A stretch of DNA of 35,649 bases from Cognatishimia sp. MH4019. Its GTDB lineage: Bacteria > Pseudomonadota > Alphaproteobacteria > Rhodobacterales > Rhodobacteraceae. The notes beneath the pieces were generated by a model that saw only the letters and a program-made list of their open reading frames with translations, was not told where the DNA came from and did not search any database. The translations under genes were made by a program, and so were the position numbers. Below are positions 1 to 7,707 of this stretch, piece by piece. The stretch's first letter is position 1. The number at the start of each line of letters is the position of its first letter. Location of the stretch: NCBI RefSeq assembly GCF_020177595.1, contig NZ_JAHTBL010000016.1, positions 1-35,649 of the forward strand, given 5' to 3'.

Positions 1-39
1 CTCGCCGTGGCTCTTACGTGTTCCGGGTTTCTGTCTCAT
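1..39 (-). CDS. IS3-family transposase OrfA, N-terminal fragment cut by window edge
   Basis: Reading leftward from an ATG at 39-37, 13 codons run off the window and give MRQKPGTRKSHGE. I recognise this as the N-terminus of the IS3-type OrfA (helix-turn-helix subunit) widespread in Rhodobacteraceae; in that family the next residues form the DNA-binding domain, which is not visible here. A good ribosome binding site, AAGGAG at 50-45, sits five bases before the ATG and supports the start. The gene is truncated only by the window edge, so its integrity cannot be judged. The assignment rests on a short match from memory. Confidence 0.65.
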   Translation of the reverse strand, partial: MRQKPGTRKSHGE

Positions 40-95
40 CTCCACTCCTTGGTGGTTACGATGTGCCAGAAACCCTCTCTTATCAAATCAACCTA
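1..95. mobile_element. End of an IS3-type insertion sequence
   Basis: The OrfA start at 39 and its leader imply that the element's terminal repeat lies somewhere between about 45 and 95. The exact tip cannot be set without the other end of the element. The unknown gene at 83-565 ends in this zone, so its last few codons and its stop may be supplied by the insertion sequence. Confidence 0.5.
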
Positions 96-565
96 AACTG
101 TCCCATTGGTGCTGACGTCAGACACTCGCTCAGTTCTGCGGTGATCCTGCCTTCAGGAAACCCATTTTCGTAAATCGACTGCGGCTTGATACCTAAGTGT
201 GCATGGATTTGCGCTTCGATGTATTGTTGTTCGGCGGATGGTGTAAAAAATTGCTGAGGTCGATGTAGGAACGCATTTGCCAGCGCCGCTAAACTTTCAA
301 ACTCTTCAAGCTCATTACGCGAAAGGGTCGATGAAAGTGAGGTAAAGCCACTGGACTGAACAATTGAGATAACATCTTCACCACATTGACACCCTTCGAT
401 CCGACAAGGGGTTATGTTTATTGTGAAGTTCACCTGCCAATCGGTGAAACGAAGGATGTACGGTCCTTTCTCAGAAATCACCGTCTTAAGCGCGTCATAA
501 TCAATAGGTCCATTCTGATCATAAGAACTGGGTTCCACGTCAGAAGGCTCAGAAACAAATCTCAC
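83..565 (-). CDS. Hypothetical protein downstream of the integrase
   Basis: A 160-residue protein of unknown function, with no family I recognise. It has no signal peptide or membrane segment. A C-x-C pair (GCQCG, residues about 58-62) is the only notable motif. The likely start is GTG at 565-563, three bases after the integrase stop, with GGGG just upstream, so the two genes are probably co-transcribed and translationally coupled. G+C is low: two 60-base lines in the gene count 27 and 25 G+C, against more than 40 of 60 in core genes of this window. This suggests recently acquired island DNA. Its C-terminus lies at the IS boundary and may be truncated by that insertion. Confidence 0.6.
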   Translation of the reverse strand: MRFVSEPSDVEPSSYDQNGPIDYDALKTVISEKGPYILRFTDWQVNFTINITPCRIEGCQCGEDVISIVQSSGFTSLSSTLSRNELEEFESLAALANAFLHRPQQFFTPSAEQQYIEAQIHAHLGIKPQSIYENGFPEGRITAELSECLTSAPMGQFRLI

Positions 566-568
566 TGA

Positions 569-1759
569 TCAGCCCCCCATCCGTTCGCAGGAAAACTGTT
601 CGACATACCTAGACCACTGCACCATCAAATCCCGCCGTTTGTCCAGCAAATCAGACCTAGCATAGGCACGCTCCACGTCTGACCCAACCCGATGCGACAG
701 GCTCATTTCGGCTATCTCGCGTGGGGCGCTCGCCTCTTCAGACGCCCAATCGCGGAACGTAGAGCGGAACCCATGCACCGTTACGCTTTCCACGTTCATC
801 CGGCGCAGCAACATCAGCATTGACATGTTCGACAGCGGCTTGTGCCGTTTCTGGCCCTCAAAGACGTAGTCTGACTGCAGTGTCTTCAACGGCTCGATGA
901 TCGACAACATTTCATCGGTCAGCGGAACGCGGTGTTCTTCGCCCGTTTTCATCCGCTCTTCGGGGCAGGTCCACAGCCGCGCGTCAAAGTCGATTTCATC
1001 CCAGCGCATTCCCAAGACTTCGCTGGTCCGCGATCCGGTCAGGCAGGTGAAGCGCAAGGCATTGGCGGACATAGCATTGCGCCCCTTCAGGTCCGCGTAG
1101 AAGGCAGGCACGTCCTGCCAGCGCATCGCCTTATGGTGCTTGGGCTTTGCCTTAACCTTTGGCAGCGCGCCCGCGTCCTTGATCCCGGTGACGGGATTTT
1201 CTCCGGACCGGAAGCCCTTGGACTTGGCCACGTCCAGCACTGTCTTGATCCGCTGGGCCAGCCGTTTGGCGGTTTCGTGCTTTTCGGTCCAGATAGGTGA
1301 CAGGCACATCATGACTTCGGGCTGGTCGATACTGTCCAGCGGCATCCGCCCGATCTTGGGGAAAGCGTAGTCGCGCAGGGTGTTGATCCATTGCTGGCCA
1401 TGCTTGGCGTTTTTCCACGTCGGCATTCGGTCGATGTGGACCTGCTGGGCGAACTCTTCGAATGTGGGGATTTCGCGCTGGGCGTTGAAACGCGGGTTCA
1501 GGCCTTGCTTGGCCATCCGGCGATATTCAAGCGCCCGCTCGCGCGCTTGGTTGATCGTGACGATATCCGCCCCACCCAATCCGAAGTCGGTGCGCAACGG
1601 CGCGCCCTTCTTGTTCTTGGCCCCTTTGACCACAACACGCACGATCCAGCGCCGCGCACCGGACGGATCGACCACAAGGTAAAGCCCGTTGCCATCCCCG
1701 TGCCGTCCCGGCCCGAGGTTCTCGACCAGCCTCTTTGTCAGTTTGCCAGATAGGGACAT
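569..1759 (-). CDS. Tyrosine recombinase (P4-type phage/island integrase)
   Basis: Site-specific recombinase of about 396 residues that integrates and excises mobile DNA at a tRNA gene. The N-terminal part, with GDGNGLYLVVDPSGARRW, is the DUF4102-type arm-binding domain typical of island integrases. The C-terminal catalytic domain shows the first arginine in LTGSRTSEVLGMRW, the H-x-x-R box in VHGFRSTFRDW, a later histidine in SLSHRV and the nucleophile region ending in VERAYARSD. It looks intact. The start is the ATG at 1759; an upstream in-frame GTG at 1771 is an alternative. It is read away from the 3' end of tRNA-Ser at 1909-1998, the usual geometry of an element inserted in that tRNA. The gene at 83-565 follows after three bases. 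Confidence 0.93.
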   Translation of the reverse strand: MSLSGKLTKRLVENLGPGRHGDGNGLYLVVDPSGARRWIVRVVVKGAKNKKGAPLRTDFGLGGADIVTINQARERALEYRRMAKQGLNPRFNAQREIPTFEEFAQQVHIDRMPTWKNAKHGQQWINTLRDYAFPKIGRMPLDSIDQPEVMMCLSPIWTEKHETAKRLAQRIKTVLDVAKSKGFRSGENPVTGIKDAGALPKVKAKPKHHKAMRWQDVPAFYADLKGRNAMSANALRFTCLTGSRTSEVLGMRWDEIDFDARLWTCPEERMKTGEEHRVPLTDEMLSIIEPLKTLQSDYVFEGQKRHKPLSNMSMLMLLRRMNVESVTVHGFRSTFRDWASEEASAPREIAEMSLSHRVGSDVERAYARSDLLDKRRDLMVQWSRYVEQFSCERMGG

Positions 1760-1860
1760 CAAAAATACCACTATTCATACCACTCAAGGAACGAATATAG
1801 ACACCATCGAAGAAAACTCAAGACAAACGACAAAGCGACGAAACGCCAACAAAACAAAGC

Positions 1861-1883
1861 AAAAGGGCCGCTCAAAGCGGCCC
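1861..1883 (-). terminator. Rho-independent terminator of tRNA-Ser
   Basis: A perfect 8-bp stem, GGGCCGCT at 1865-1872 with AGCGGCCC at 1876-1883 and a 3-base loop, is followed on the minus strand by TTTTGCTTTGTTTTG. It lies 26 bases beyond the tRNA 3' end, between the tRNA and the integrase, so it should end the tRNA transcript and insulate the integrase. Confidence 0.85.
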
Positions 1884-1908
1884 ATGCAAACTGTCAAAAA
1901 TGGTAATG

Positions 1909-1998
1909 TGGCGGAGACGAAGGGATTCGAACCCTCGAGACGGTTTCCCGCCTACTCCCTTAGCAGGGGAGCGCCTTCGACCACTCGGCCACGTCTCC
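1909..1998 (-). tRNA. tRNA-Ser (anticodon GCU)
   Basis: Read on the minus strand, the acceptor arm GGAGACG (1998-1992) pairs with CGTCTCC (1919-1913). The discriminator base G is at 1912 and an encoded CCA is at 1911-1909. The anticodon stem CTCCC/GGGAG encloses the loop CTGCTAA, so the anticodon is GCT (GCU), which reads AGC/AGU serine codons. A long variable arm, typical of class II serine tRNAs, and a GGTTCGAATCC T-arm are present. The gene is the probable attachment site for the adjacent integrase. Confidence 0.95.
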
Positions 1999-2123
1999 GC
2001 TGCTCGGTCTAAGGATCAAGATAGGGGAAAACAAGGGGTTTTTCGCGACGGGACGAAGCCTACCTCGATACCAGTTCGTCTTGAGCATTTGAACAGCCCA
2101 TCAGCCGCGGCCCGAGCCTGCGC

Positions 2124-3536
2124 TCACACGCCAACCAGTTCCACTTGATCAATGCGCAGGGTTCCGTCGACTGTGTCGTCGCAAAGAAAACCAAACGCCT
2201 CCAGAGCGTGGCCTTGCAGGTCTGCCGAAAGAGGCGCGCCGAGCGACAAAGCCTCTTCCGGCACAAGCGTCACGGCGCGCCAGTGCGATGCCCCGCGTGT
2301 CAAAGGACAGGTGAACGCCTCCACCTCAGACCAGTCTTGTGCAGTATGATCGCCCGTACAATGAAAGTTCGTGGTACTGGCCACCCATCGCCCGCTGATA
2401 CGCAACAGAACCCGAACCCCAGCGGTCGGAGAAGCGTTGTTCATCACCCATTTGACAGCCCCGACATCTTGCAACGGCAAGGGAGCCTGCAAAAAGCCAC
2501 CATAGAAGCCTGCCCCGATACCCGCAGCCGAGGGGGATCGAGCAAGATACCCTCCATGCCCCGCGCCGGAGCCTGCAAAGTTATAAACCTCCGGGCTCTG
2601 ATCTCCGGGTGCACGATCCGTCGTCTCGCTGCAAGTACTGCCTTGAAAGCTGCGCCAGCCCAAATCCCGCGTCGGCACCTTCACACCTGTGCGGAACGCA
2701 TCATGAAACAGCGGCTGCGAAAGCGGGCGTTCTGCCTGATAGAGGGTGCTGATCTCTGCTTGGGACAAAGCGCGATCCCAGACCCGCAGACCGGCAATCT
2801 CGCCATGCAGAAAATTGCCATAGCCCCCCGTCAGACGCACCGCGCCAACCGTGAATTCGGCAGGCGTTGGGTTCAGGCCCGCGGTATAGGGGCGCGGGTT
2901 CGCGGGGCCTGTCTGACCCTCGATATCGGTGTAGCGGGGGATTGCTTCGAACCCCCCATCCAGATACGAGCAAATCTGGGACCCGTCATAGGTAAAGACC
3001 GCGAAGCGCCAGCCATCGCTTCCATCCGGCGCAATACGGCGGGCGTTCCACGCATAATCACGCATATACGGGTAGCCTGGGGTAACCTGCCCATCCGCGC
3101 TTACATGACCGCAAACCCGGTCATCGCCCCCATAAAGCGCAAGATTCACGAAGAGTGCATATTGCCGTTGGGGGTTTTGGGCGTCCTCGGGCCAAATCCC
3201 TGCAATTGCGGAGTTTGTATCGCCGCGCCGTCTCACCCAAGCCGCGACCGTAACGCCAGAGGCTGCACCACCCATTTGAAGGGCGCCAACCATGTTTGCG
3301 GGGACCGTCAAATGCTGATCCGTTCCATCGAAAGCCAGGCTTGCGACACCGGGTCGAAACCCGTCTGGCTTGCGCACAGGCGCGCTGGCCACCGTCGCAA
3401 GATTTAAGGCGAGACCATTTTGCTGATCGACATAGGGCAACGCCGCCTCGGCGAAATTCCAAGCGGCGACGGGACCTTTTAAGGGAGATGAAGCCATTGG
3501 CGCAGCCAGCGACACGCCAACCGAAAGGTCTACCAT
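2124..3536 (-). CDS. ghsB: GTA head-spike fiber protein, LamG-like domain (GhsB-like)
   Basis: A 470-residue protein. Residues about 20-270 form a LamG/concanavalin A-like jelly-roll: AFDGTDQHLTVP, VTVAAWVRRRGD, WRFAVFTYDG and HGEIAGLRVWDRALS are hallmarks of LamG_3 domains that bind glycans. The second half, about 280-470, is a separate beta-rich region without a family I can name. It overlaps the preceding gene by seven bases (ATGGTAG, start ATG 3536-3534), so the two are translationally coupled. In Rhodobacter capsulatus the pair rcc01079-rcc01080 (ghsA-ghsB) encodes spikes on the capsid of the gene transfer agent that bind the recipient's capsule, and it sits apart from the main GTA cluster as here. 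The role is inferred from the upstream gene's family and the LamG fold; a prophage tail-fiber origin is the alternative. Confidence 0.72.
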   Translation of the reverse strand: MVDLSVGVSLAAPMASSPLKGPVAAWNFAEAALPYVDQQNGLALNLATVASAPVRKPDGFRPGVASLAFDGTDQHLTVPANMVGALQMGGAASGVTVAAWVRRRGDTNSAIAGIWPEDAQNPQRQYALFVNLALYGGDDRVCGHVSADGQVTPGYPYMRDYAWNARRIAPDGSDGWRFAVFTYDGSQICSYLDGGFEAIPRYTDIEGQTGPANPRPYTAGLNPTPAEFTVGAVRLTGGYGNFLHGEIAGLRVWDRALSQAEISTLYQAERPLSQPLFHDAFRTGVKVPTRDLGWRSFQGSTCSETTDRAPGDQSPEVYNFAGSGAGHGGYLARSPSAAGIGAGFYGGFLQAPLPLQDVGAVKWVMNNASPTAGVRVLLRISGRWVASTTNFHCTGDHTAQDWSEVEAFTCPLTRGASHWRAVTLVPEEALSLGAPLSADLQGHALEAFGFLCDDTVDGTLRIDQVELVGV

Positions 3537-3790
3537 AGGCCGACAATTCCGGTCGCCGTCGTCCCGGTCGCGAAGATCTTGATCGCGCGGATCGGAAAGG
3601 CCGAGCCTGCCGCGATATGAAGCGTTAGCGTATCGCCATCGACCGTTGTTACTGCCACGTAACCCGTTGTCGCAACATTCAATGCACGCGTTGCTGTGGG
3701 AAGGCTTTGCCCGTCATCCGGGGTGATCGTCGCGCCACCAGACGGAGGAGATTGCAGCGTATTACCATAGTTTTTGAAACGGTCGCTCAC
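3530..3790 (-). CDS. ghsA: GTA head-spike base protein (Rcc01079 / GhsA family)
   Basis: A small protein of 86 residues from GTG at 3790; GAGG lies ten bases upstream, and a further in-frame GTG at 3799 is less likely. The pattern VSDRFKNYGNTLQSPPSGG, then ITPDDGQSLPTATRALNV, and the C-terminus ATGTTATGIVGLW matches what I recall of the spike base protein family named after Rhodobacter capsulatus Rcc01079. In that species the protein anchors the head fiber to the GTA capsid. Its stop overlaps the ATG of the fiber gene. The 138 bases upstream, to the end of ychF, should hold the promoter. A short hairpin (CGGGC 3813-3817 with GCCCG 3823-3827) lies in the leader, but I could not define a promoter. 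No other capsid or tail genes are present. Confidence 0.8.
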   Translation of the reverse strand: MSDRFKNYGNTLQSPPSGGATITPDDGQSLPTATRALNVATTGYVAVTTVDGDTLTLHIAAGSAFPIRAIKIFATGTTATGIVGLW

Positions 3791-3928
3791 GGGTGGCACC
3801 TCTTGCTTTGCGCGGGCGTCAGGCCCGGTCGCGTCAAAGCGAAAGTCTCCCCCAAGGGTCCTGCGAGTGCGTTAAGCAACCGTACCGGGCAATTGAAGCA
3901 AGGTTAACAGTCCGCAGAGATCCGTGCG

Positions 3929-5026
3929 TCAGGTGTTGAACAAGAAGTGCAGCACATCGCCGTCTTTGACCGTATAGCCCTTGCCTTCGGCACGCATCTT
4001 GCCCGCTTCCTTGGCCGGTTGCTCGCCCCCAAGCGAGACGAAGTCCTCATAGGCAATCGTTTCAGCACGGATAAAGCCCTTCTCGAAATCGCCATGGATC
4101 ACACCAGCGGCTTGCGGCGCCATGGTACCGGTTTTGATCGTCCAGGCGCGGGCCTCTTTGGGGCCGACTGTGAAGTACGTCTCAAGATGCAGCAGCTCGT
4201 ATCCTGCGCGGATCAGACGGTCCAGACCGGCCTCGGCCAGTCCCATTTCCTCAAGGAACATCGCCGCTTCTTCGGCGTCCAACTGGCTGATCTCTTCCTC
4301 GATCTGTGCCGAGATCACCACATGCGCAGCCCCCTGCTCTGCCGCCATCTCGGCCACCTTGGCGGAGAACGCATTGCCCTCAGCCGCCGACCCTTCGTCC
4401 ACATTGCAGACGTAAAGAATGGGCTTCGTCGTCAGAAGCTGTAGCATCTTCCATGCCTTCGCATCTTCCGCGTCCACGTCCACAACGCGCGCGGGCTTGC
4501 CGTCTTCCAGAACCGCCAGCGCCTCTTTCAAAAGCCGCTCCTGCTGCACCGCTTCCTTGTCACCACCGCGCACCTTGCGCGACAGGTTCTGCAAACGCCG
4601 CTCGATGCTTTCGATATCCGACAACATCAATTCGGTCTCAATCGTCTCCGCATCGGCAATCGGGTCTACGCGGCCTTCCACATGCGTGACATCGCCATCC
4701 TCAAAGCAACGCAGCACATGGGCAATCGCATCCACCTCGCGGATATTGGCCAGAAACTGGTTGCCAAGGCCTTCGCCCTGAGACGCGCCTTTCACAAGCC
4801 CCGCGATATCGACAAAGGTCATCCGCGTCGGGATCACCGATTTGCTTTGCGCGATCTCGGCCAGCGTATCCAGCCGCGCATCGGGCACCGCAACTTCACC
4901 GACATTGGGCTCGATGGTGCAAAACGGGAAATTCGCGGCTTGCGCGGCGGCCGTCTTGGTCAGCGCGTTGAACAGTGTCGACTTGCCCACATTCGGCAGT
5001 CCCACAATTCCCATCTTAAAGCCCAT
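3929..5026 (-). CDS. ychF: Redox-regulated ATPase YchF (OBG-type)
   Basis: A cytoplasmic P-loop protein of the Obg-related family that binds ribosomes and prefers ATP. It has 365 residues, close to the 363 of Escherichia coli YchF. The N-terminus [20 protein letters not shown] carries the P-loop. The switch region [11 protein letters not shown] and the [11 protein letters not shown]3 region follow, and the C-terminal TGS-like domain ends in [15 protein letters not shown]. The start ATG at 5026 is set by GGAGG at 5036-5032, five bases upstream; the open frame extends further but that part is not family-like. It is divergent from trpA, with a 120-base spacer for both promoters. Confidence 0.97.
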   Translation of the reverse strand: MGFKMGIVGLPNVGKSTLFNALTKTAAAQAANFPFCTIEPNVGEVAVPDARLDTLAEIAQSKSVIPTRMTFVDIAGLVKGASQGEGLGNQFLANIREVDAIAHVLRCFEDGDVTHVEGRVDPIADAETIETELMLSDIESIERRLQNLSRKVRGGDKEAVQQERLLKEALAVLEDGKPARVVDVDAEDAKAWKMLQLLTTKPILYVCNVDEGSAAEGNAFSAKVAEMAAEQGAAHVVISAQIEEEISQLDAEEAAMFLEEMGLAEAGLDRLIRAGYELLHLETYFTVGPKEARAWTIKTGTMAPQAAGVIHGDFEKGFIRAETIAYEDFVSLGGEQPAKEAGKMRAEGKGYTVKDGDVLHFLFNT

Positions 5027-5146
5027 ACCGGCCTCCATATCCTTGGTTGCGCCCCCTTTAGAACGTCCCCCAAAAACACGCAACGAGGATTGAGTTCGCC
5101 TGCGATTTCCGGCAACAGAGCAAAAGCACATGCCAAGGACGCCGCT

Positions 5147-5938
5147 ATGACTCGCATCGACGCCAAATTCGCTGAACTGAAGGCCGCAAACCGCAAGGCT
5201 TTCGTGGCCTATGTCATGGCAGGTGATCCCGATTACGACACGTCGCTCGAACTGGTCAAAGGCCTGCCCGGTGCGGGCGTTGATATCATTGAACTTGGTC
5301 TGCCCTTCACCGATCCGATGGCCGATGGCTCCACCATCCAACTGGCGGGGCAGCGCGCGCTTGAAGGGGGGCAAACCCTCGACAAGACACTGCAAATTGC
5401 GCGCGAGCTACGCACAGACGATGACACGACCCCTATTGTGATGATGGGATATTACAACCCAATCTACTCGCGCGGGGTCGAAACCTTTCTCAAGCAAGCG
5501 AAAGAAGCCGGGATAGACGGGCTCATCATCGTGGACTTGCCCCCCGAAGAGGATGTCGAGCTATGCATCCCCGCCCAGAAAGCTGGCCTCAACTTCATTC
5601 GACTGGCCACGCCAACGACCGATGACAAACGCCTGCCGACGGTGCTGCAGAACACCTCCGGTTTCGTCTACTACGTCTCGATCACTGGCATCACGGGAGC
5701 TGCCGAAGCGCAAGCCACCGACGTCGCACCAGAGGTCGCGCGCATCAAGGCGCAAACCGATTTGCCTGTGATCGTCGGTTTCGGCATCAAAACGCCAGAC
5801 GCCGCTGAAAGCATCGCGGGCGTTGCCGACGGCGCTGTTGTCGGATCCGCCATCGTCAGCGAACTGGCGTCTGGCAAGCCGGTGTCAGAGGTGCTGGATT
5901 TCGTGAAGTCCTTAGCCGACGGCGCGCACCGCGCTTAG
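5147..5938 (+). CDS. trpA: Tryptophan synthase alpha subunit
   Basis: Cleaves indole-3-glycerol phosphate to indole and glyceraldehyde 3-phosphate; indole is channelled to TrpB. It has 263 residues (about 268 in enterics), a TIM barrel. The catalytic glutamate and aspartate are visible in [17 protein letters not shown]. Further signatures are [34 protein letters not shown] and [11 protein letters not shown], the last being the phosphate-binding loop. The start ATG at 5147 has AAGGA about seven bases upstream. Its partner genes trpB and trpF lie 20 kb away at 25055-26943, so the trp genes are split here. Confidence 0.97.
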   Translation: MTRIDAKFAELKAANRKAFVAYVMAGDPDYDTSLELVKGLPGAGVDIIELGLPFTDPMADGSTIQLAGQRALEGGQTLDKTLQIARELRTDDDTTPIVMMGYYNPIYSRGVETFLKQAKEAGIDGLIIVDLPPEEDVELCIPAQKAGLNFIRLATPTTDDKRLPTVLQNTSGFVYYVSITGITGAAEAQATDVAPEVARIKAQTDLPVIVGFGIKTPDAAESIAGVADGAVVGSAIVSELASGKPVSEVLDFVKSLADGAHRA

Positions 5939-5947
5939 CCATAGAAT

Positions 5948-5971
5948 GGCTGCTAAGCTCAGCTTAAAGCC
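5948..5971. other. Imperfect hairpin between convergent trpA and the marR-type gene
   Basis: TAAGCT (5954-5959) and AGCTTA (5961-5966) are separated by one base and flanked by GGCT/AGCC. There is no T tract on either strand, so it is only a weak candidate for a shared terminator between trpA and the convergent regulator gene. Confidence 0.3.
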
Positions 5972-6007
5972 AGAGCGCGTCTGCTCGACGCACTGAATGT
6001 AGGTTTG

Positions 6008-6454
6008 CTAATCGCGCAAACCGTCCATCTCCTCGCGCAATGCTTGCAACCCCGGTAATAACGCCTCGGCCTGCGCAGGCGGGAAAATCGCCGCAATCCG
6101 AGCGACATCAGGCGCCAATAGCCCAATCGCATCTTCGCGAAACACGCGGCCTTCCTTTGTGATAAATACCTGCTTGCTGCGCTTGTCTTTCGGGTTCGGC
6201 TCCATGCGCACGTATCCGTGCCGCTCCAGGCCCGCCAATGTATGCGTCATCGTTGTCTTGGGCTGCTGAAACGCGCGCGCCAGTTTCAGCGGGGTTGCGC
6301 CATCACCGACCCGCACCAAGTGGTTGAGAACCGAGAAATGCGACACCATCAGCCCCTTGGGCAAGCGCGCTTCAAACATCGCGCGGCTCAGCTGTTCAAT
6401 GATCGCAATCTCATTGAACAGCGCGAAATAAAGACCGGTCGTCTTGTCAGGCAT
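6008..6454 (-). CDS. MarR-family transcriptional regulator
   Basis: A winged-helix repressor of 148 residues. The DNA-binding part runs from about 35 to 100: LNHLVRVGDGATPLKLARAF, then QQPKTTMTHTLAGLERHGYV (recognition helix) and EPNPKDKRSKQVFITKEG (wing). Members respond to small aromatic or oxidising ligands; the ligand here is unknown. It overlaps the end of the upstream nitroreductase-like gene by eight bases and is clearly co-transcribed with it. The near-perfect palindrome at 7576-7611 ahead of that gene is a plausible operator, so it probably represses its own operon. Confidence 0.92.
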   Translation of the reverse strand: MPDKTTGLYFALFNEIAIIEQLSRAMFEARLPKGLMVSHFSVLNHLVRVGDGATPLKLARAFQQPKTTMTHTLAGLERHGYVRMEPNPKDKRSKQVFITKEGRVFREDAIGLLAPDVARIAAIFPPAQAEALLPGLQALREEMDGLRD

Positions 6455-7553
6455 TCTTCAGTTTAGCATCCAATGGCCACCGCGGGGTCTGCGGCGTTTG
6501 CGGACCGTAGCCCAAGCGCCCCAGCATTTGAACCACTTCGCCATCCGCACCCATCAGGTCTTGCGCACGGGCATAGACATCGGCCATCTCGGGGAATTCC
6601 TGCAAGCATTGACTGATCGGATGCAGCGCCACCCCGGCCAAGGTCGTCGCAAGGTTCAAGCGAAGCCACTGCCGCCCCGCATCCAACTGCTCCAACCGGC
6701 TGTTGCCGGGCGTCGTGATAACGGCATAGGCGGGCGTTGCTTGCAGCATCTCTTCATAGATCGACACGCCGGTCTTGAAGGACATGCTTTCGGGGTTCAT
6801 CTGCGCCTCAGGCGTGATTTGACCTGCCAGCATGAGCGCTTCCAGAAACGGCCCGCCCAGATCAATACCATCGGGGGTCGCGTTAATCTCGGCCTTGCCG
6901 AAGCGCATCAGATCAACGCTTTCCTTCATCGTATGCGGTGTTCGCGCCTCAATCTGCCAAGCCTCCCAACTCAGCGCCTTGATGTTCTGAACCTCTTCCT
7001 TGTCCGTCACGATCTTTGCATAGGGCTGCAATGCCTCGACAACCTCACCTGCCAATGCCCGGTCCTCAAACGGCTCTTTGCAGGACCGCCGTGTCATGAT
7101 GCCATCAGCCAACGGGTCCGGCTCTGTCCCCTCCGAGAACACGATATCCGCCACGATCATGTCGCCGCCTTCGGGAAATAACGTGATCTGGGTGGTGTAG
7201 CCATCTTGAGCAGCGGCGATACGCAACAGCTCCAGAAAGCAGCCCATGCTGATTGTTAGCTGCCGGTCAAACGGGTCCGTCTCCGGCAGGTTCAGCGCGG
7301 GATCCCGGTGCAGACGAATACGGTCCACGCCAATCAGTTCTGCTATCCAAGGCTGGAGATTATGCGCGCTTGGCGCGAGCAACGCATAAGACAGCGCCCG
7401 CTGGCGGGGGTCGGAATATCCGCCTGCAAGCCGCCATGGCTCCAACGCTTTTCTGGGGGTGCGTGTGGCAACAAAACCGGCAGCCGAAGCGCTGGCGGCC
7501 AAGACAGTTCCACCTCCGATCAGGGCAATGACTTTGCGACGAGATAGGGGCAT
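6447..7553 (-). CDS. Tat-exported nitroreductase-fold protein (Acg-like)
   Basis: A 368-residue protein that starts MPLSRRKVIALIGGG, a twin-arginine signal followed by a hydrophobic stretch and a small-residue cleavage zone, so export in folded form with FMN is likely. The mature part has repeated nitroreductase-like elements: ALSYALLAPSAHNLQPW near residue 50 and QWLRLNLATTLAGVALHP near 300, as in the Acg family of FMN-binding proteins. Some Acg-like members bind flavin without known activity, so the substrate is open. The ATG at 7553 is preferred because GGAG lies six bases upstream; an upstream ATG at 7565 lacks such a site. It forms an operon with the MarR regulator. Confidence 0.8.
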   Translation of the reverse strand: MPLSRRKVIALIGGGTVLAASASAAGFVATRTPRKALEPWRLAGGYSDPRQRALSYALLAPSAHNLQPWIAELIGVDRIRLHRDPALNLPETDPFDRQLTISMGCFLELLRIAAAQDGYTTQITLFPEGGDMIVADIVFSEGTEPDPLADGIMTRRSCKEPFEDRALAGEVVEALQPYAKIVTDKEEVQNIKALSWEAWQIEARTPHTMKESVDLMRFGKAEINATPDGIDLGGPFLEALMLAGQITPEAQMNPESMSFKTGVSIYEEMLQATPAYAVITTPGNSRLEQLDAGRQWLRLNLATTLAGVALHPISQCLQEFPEMADVYARAQDLMGADGEVVQMLGRLGYGPQTPQTPRWPLDAKLKNA

Positions 7554-7575
7554 TCGGGTCTCCATTGGGCTAAGT

Positions 7576-7611
7576 AATTCGACATCGCACTATATGGTAC
7601 GATATCGAATT
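7576..7611 (-). promoter_or_regulatory. 36-bp interrupted palindrome, candidate MarR operator
   Basis: AATTCGACATCG (7576-7587) and CGATATCGAATT (7600-7611) are inverted repeats matching at 11 of 12 positions around a 12-base centre. The site lies 22 bases before the nitroreductase ATG. On the minus strand a possible -35 TTGCAT (7619-7614) and -10 TATAGT (7594-7589), with a long 19-base spacer, would be covered by it. Control by the MarR protein of the same operon is inferred. Confidence 0.65.
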
Positions 7612-7707
7612 ATATGCAATCCCTTTCCCTGCGCTTTTCTGTCTATTGCCCGAAACGCGCCAAATCGGTAAGCAGACTTAACCAATATCGCCCGTTAGGA
7701 CAGCATA

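Noticed and set aside
2145-3407. 420-codon open frame on the plus strand opposite the LamG protein
   Set aside because: It has no family pattern and is rich in Cys, Arg and Pro, as expected of an antisense frame in high-G+C DNA; the minus-strand frame has LamG motifs and an overlapping partner.
3800-3928. Promoter of the head-spike genes with -35 TTGACG (3837-3832)
   Set aside because: At 17 bases the downstream hexamer is GC-only and unlike any -10; no other good pair was found, so no promoter is claimed.
5027-5395. N-terminal extension of YchF upstream of 5026
   Set aside because: The extension runs over the divergent trpA gene and does not resemble the family; GGAGG at 5036-5032 fixes the start at 5026.
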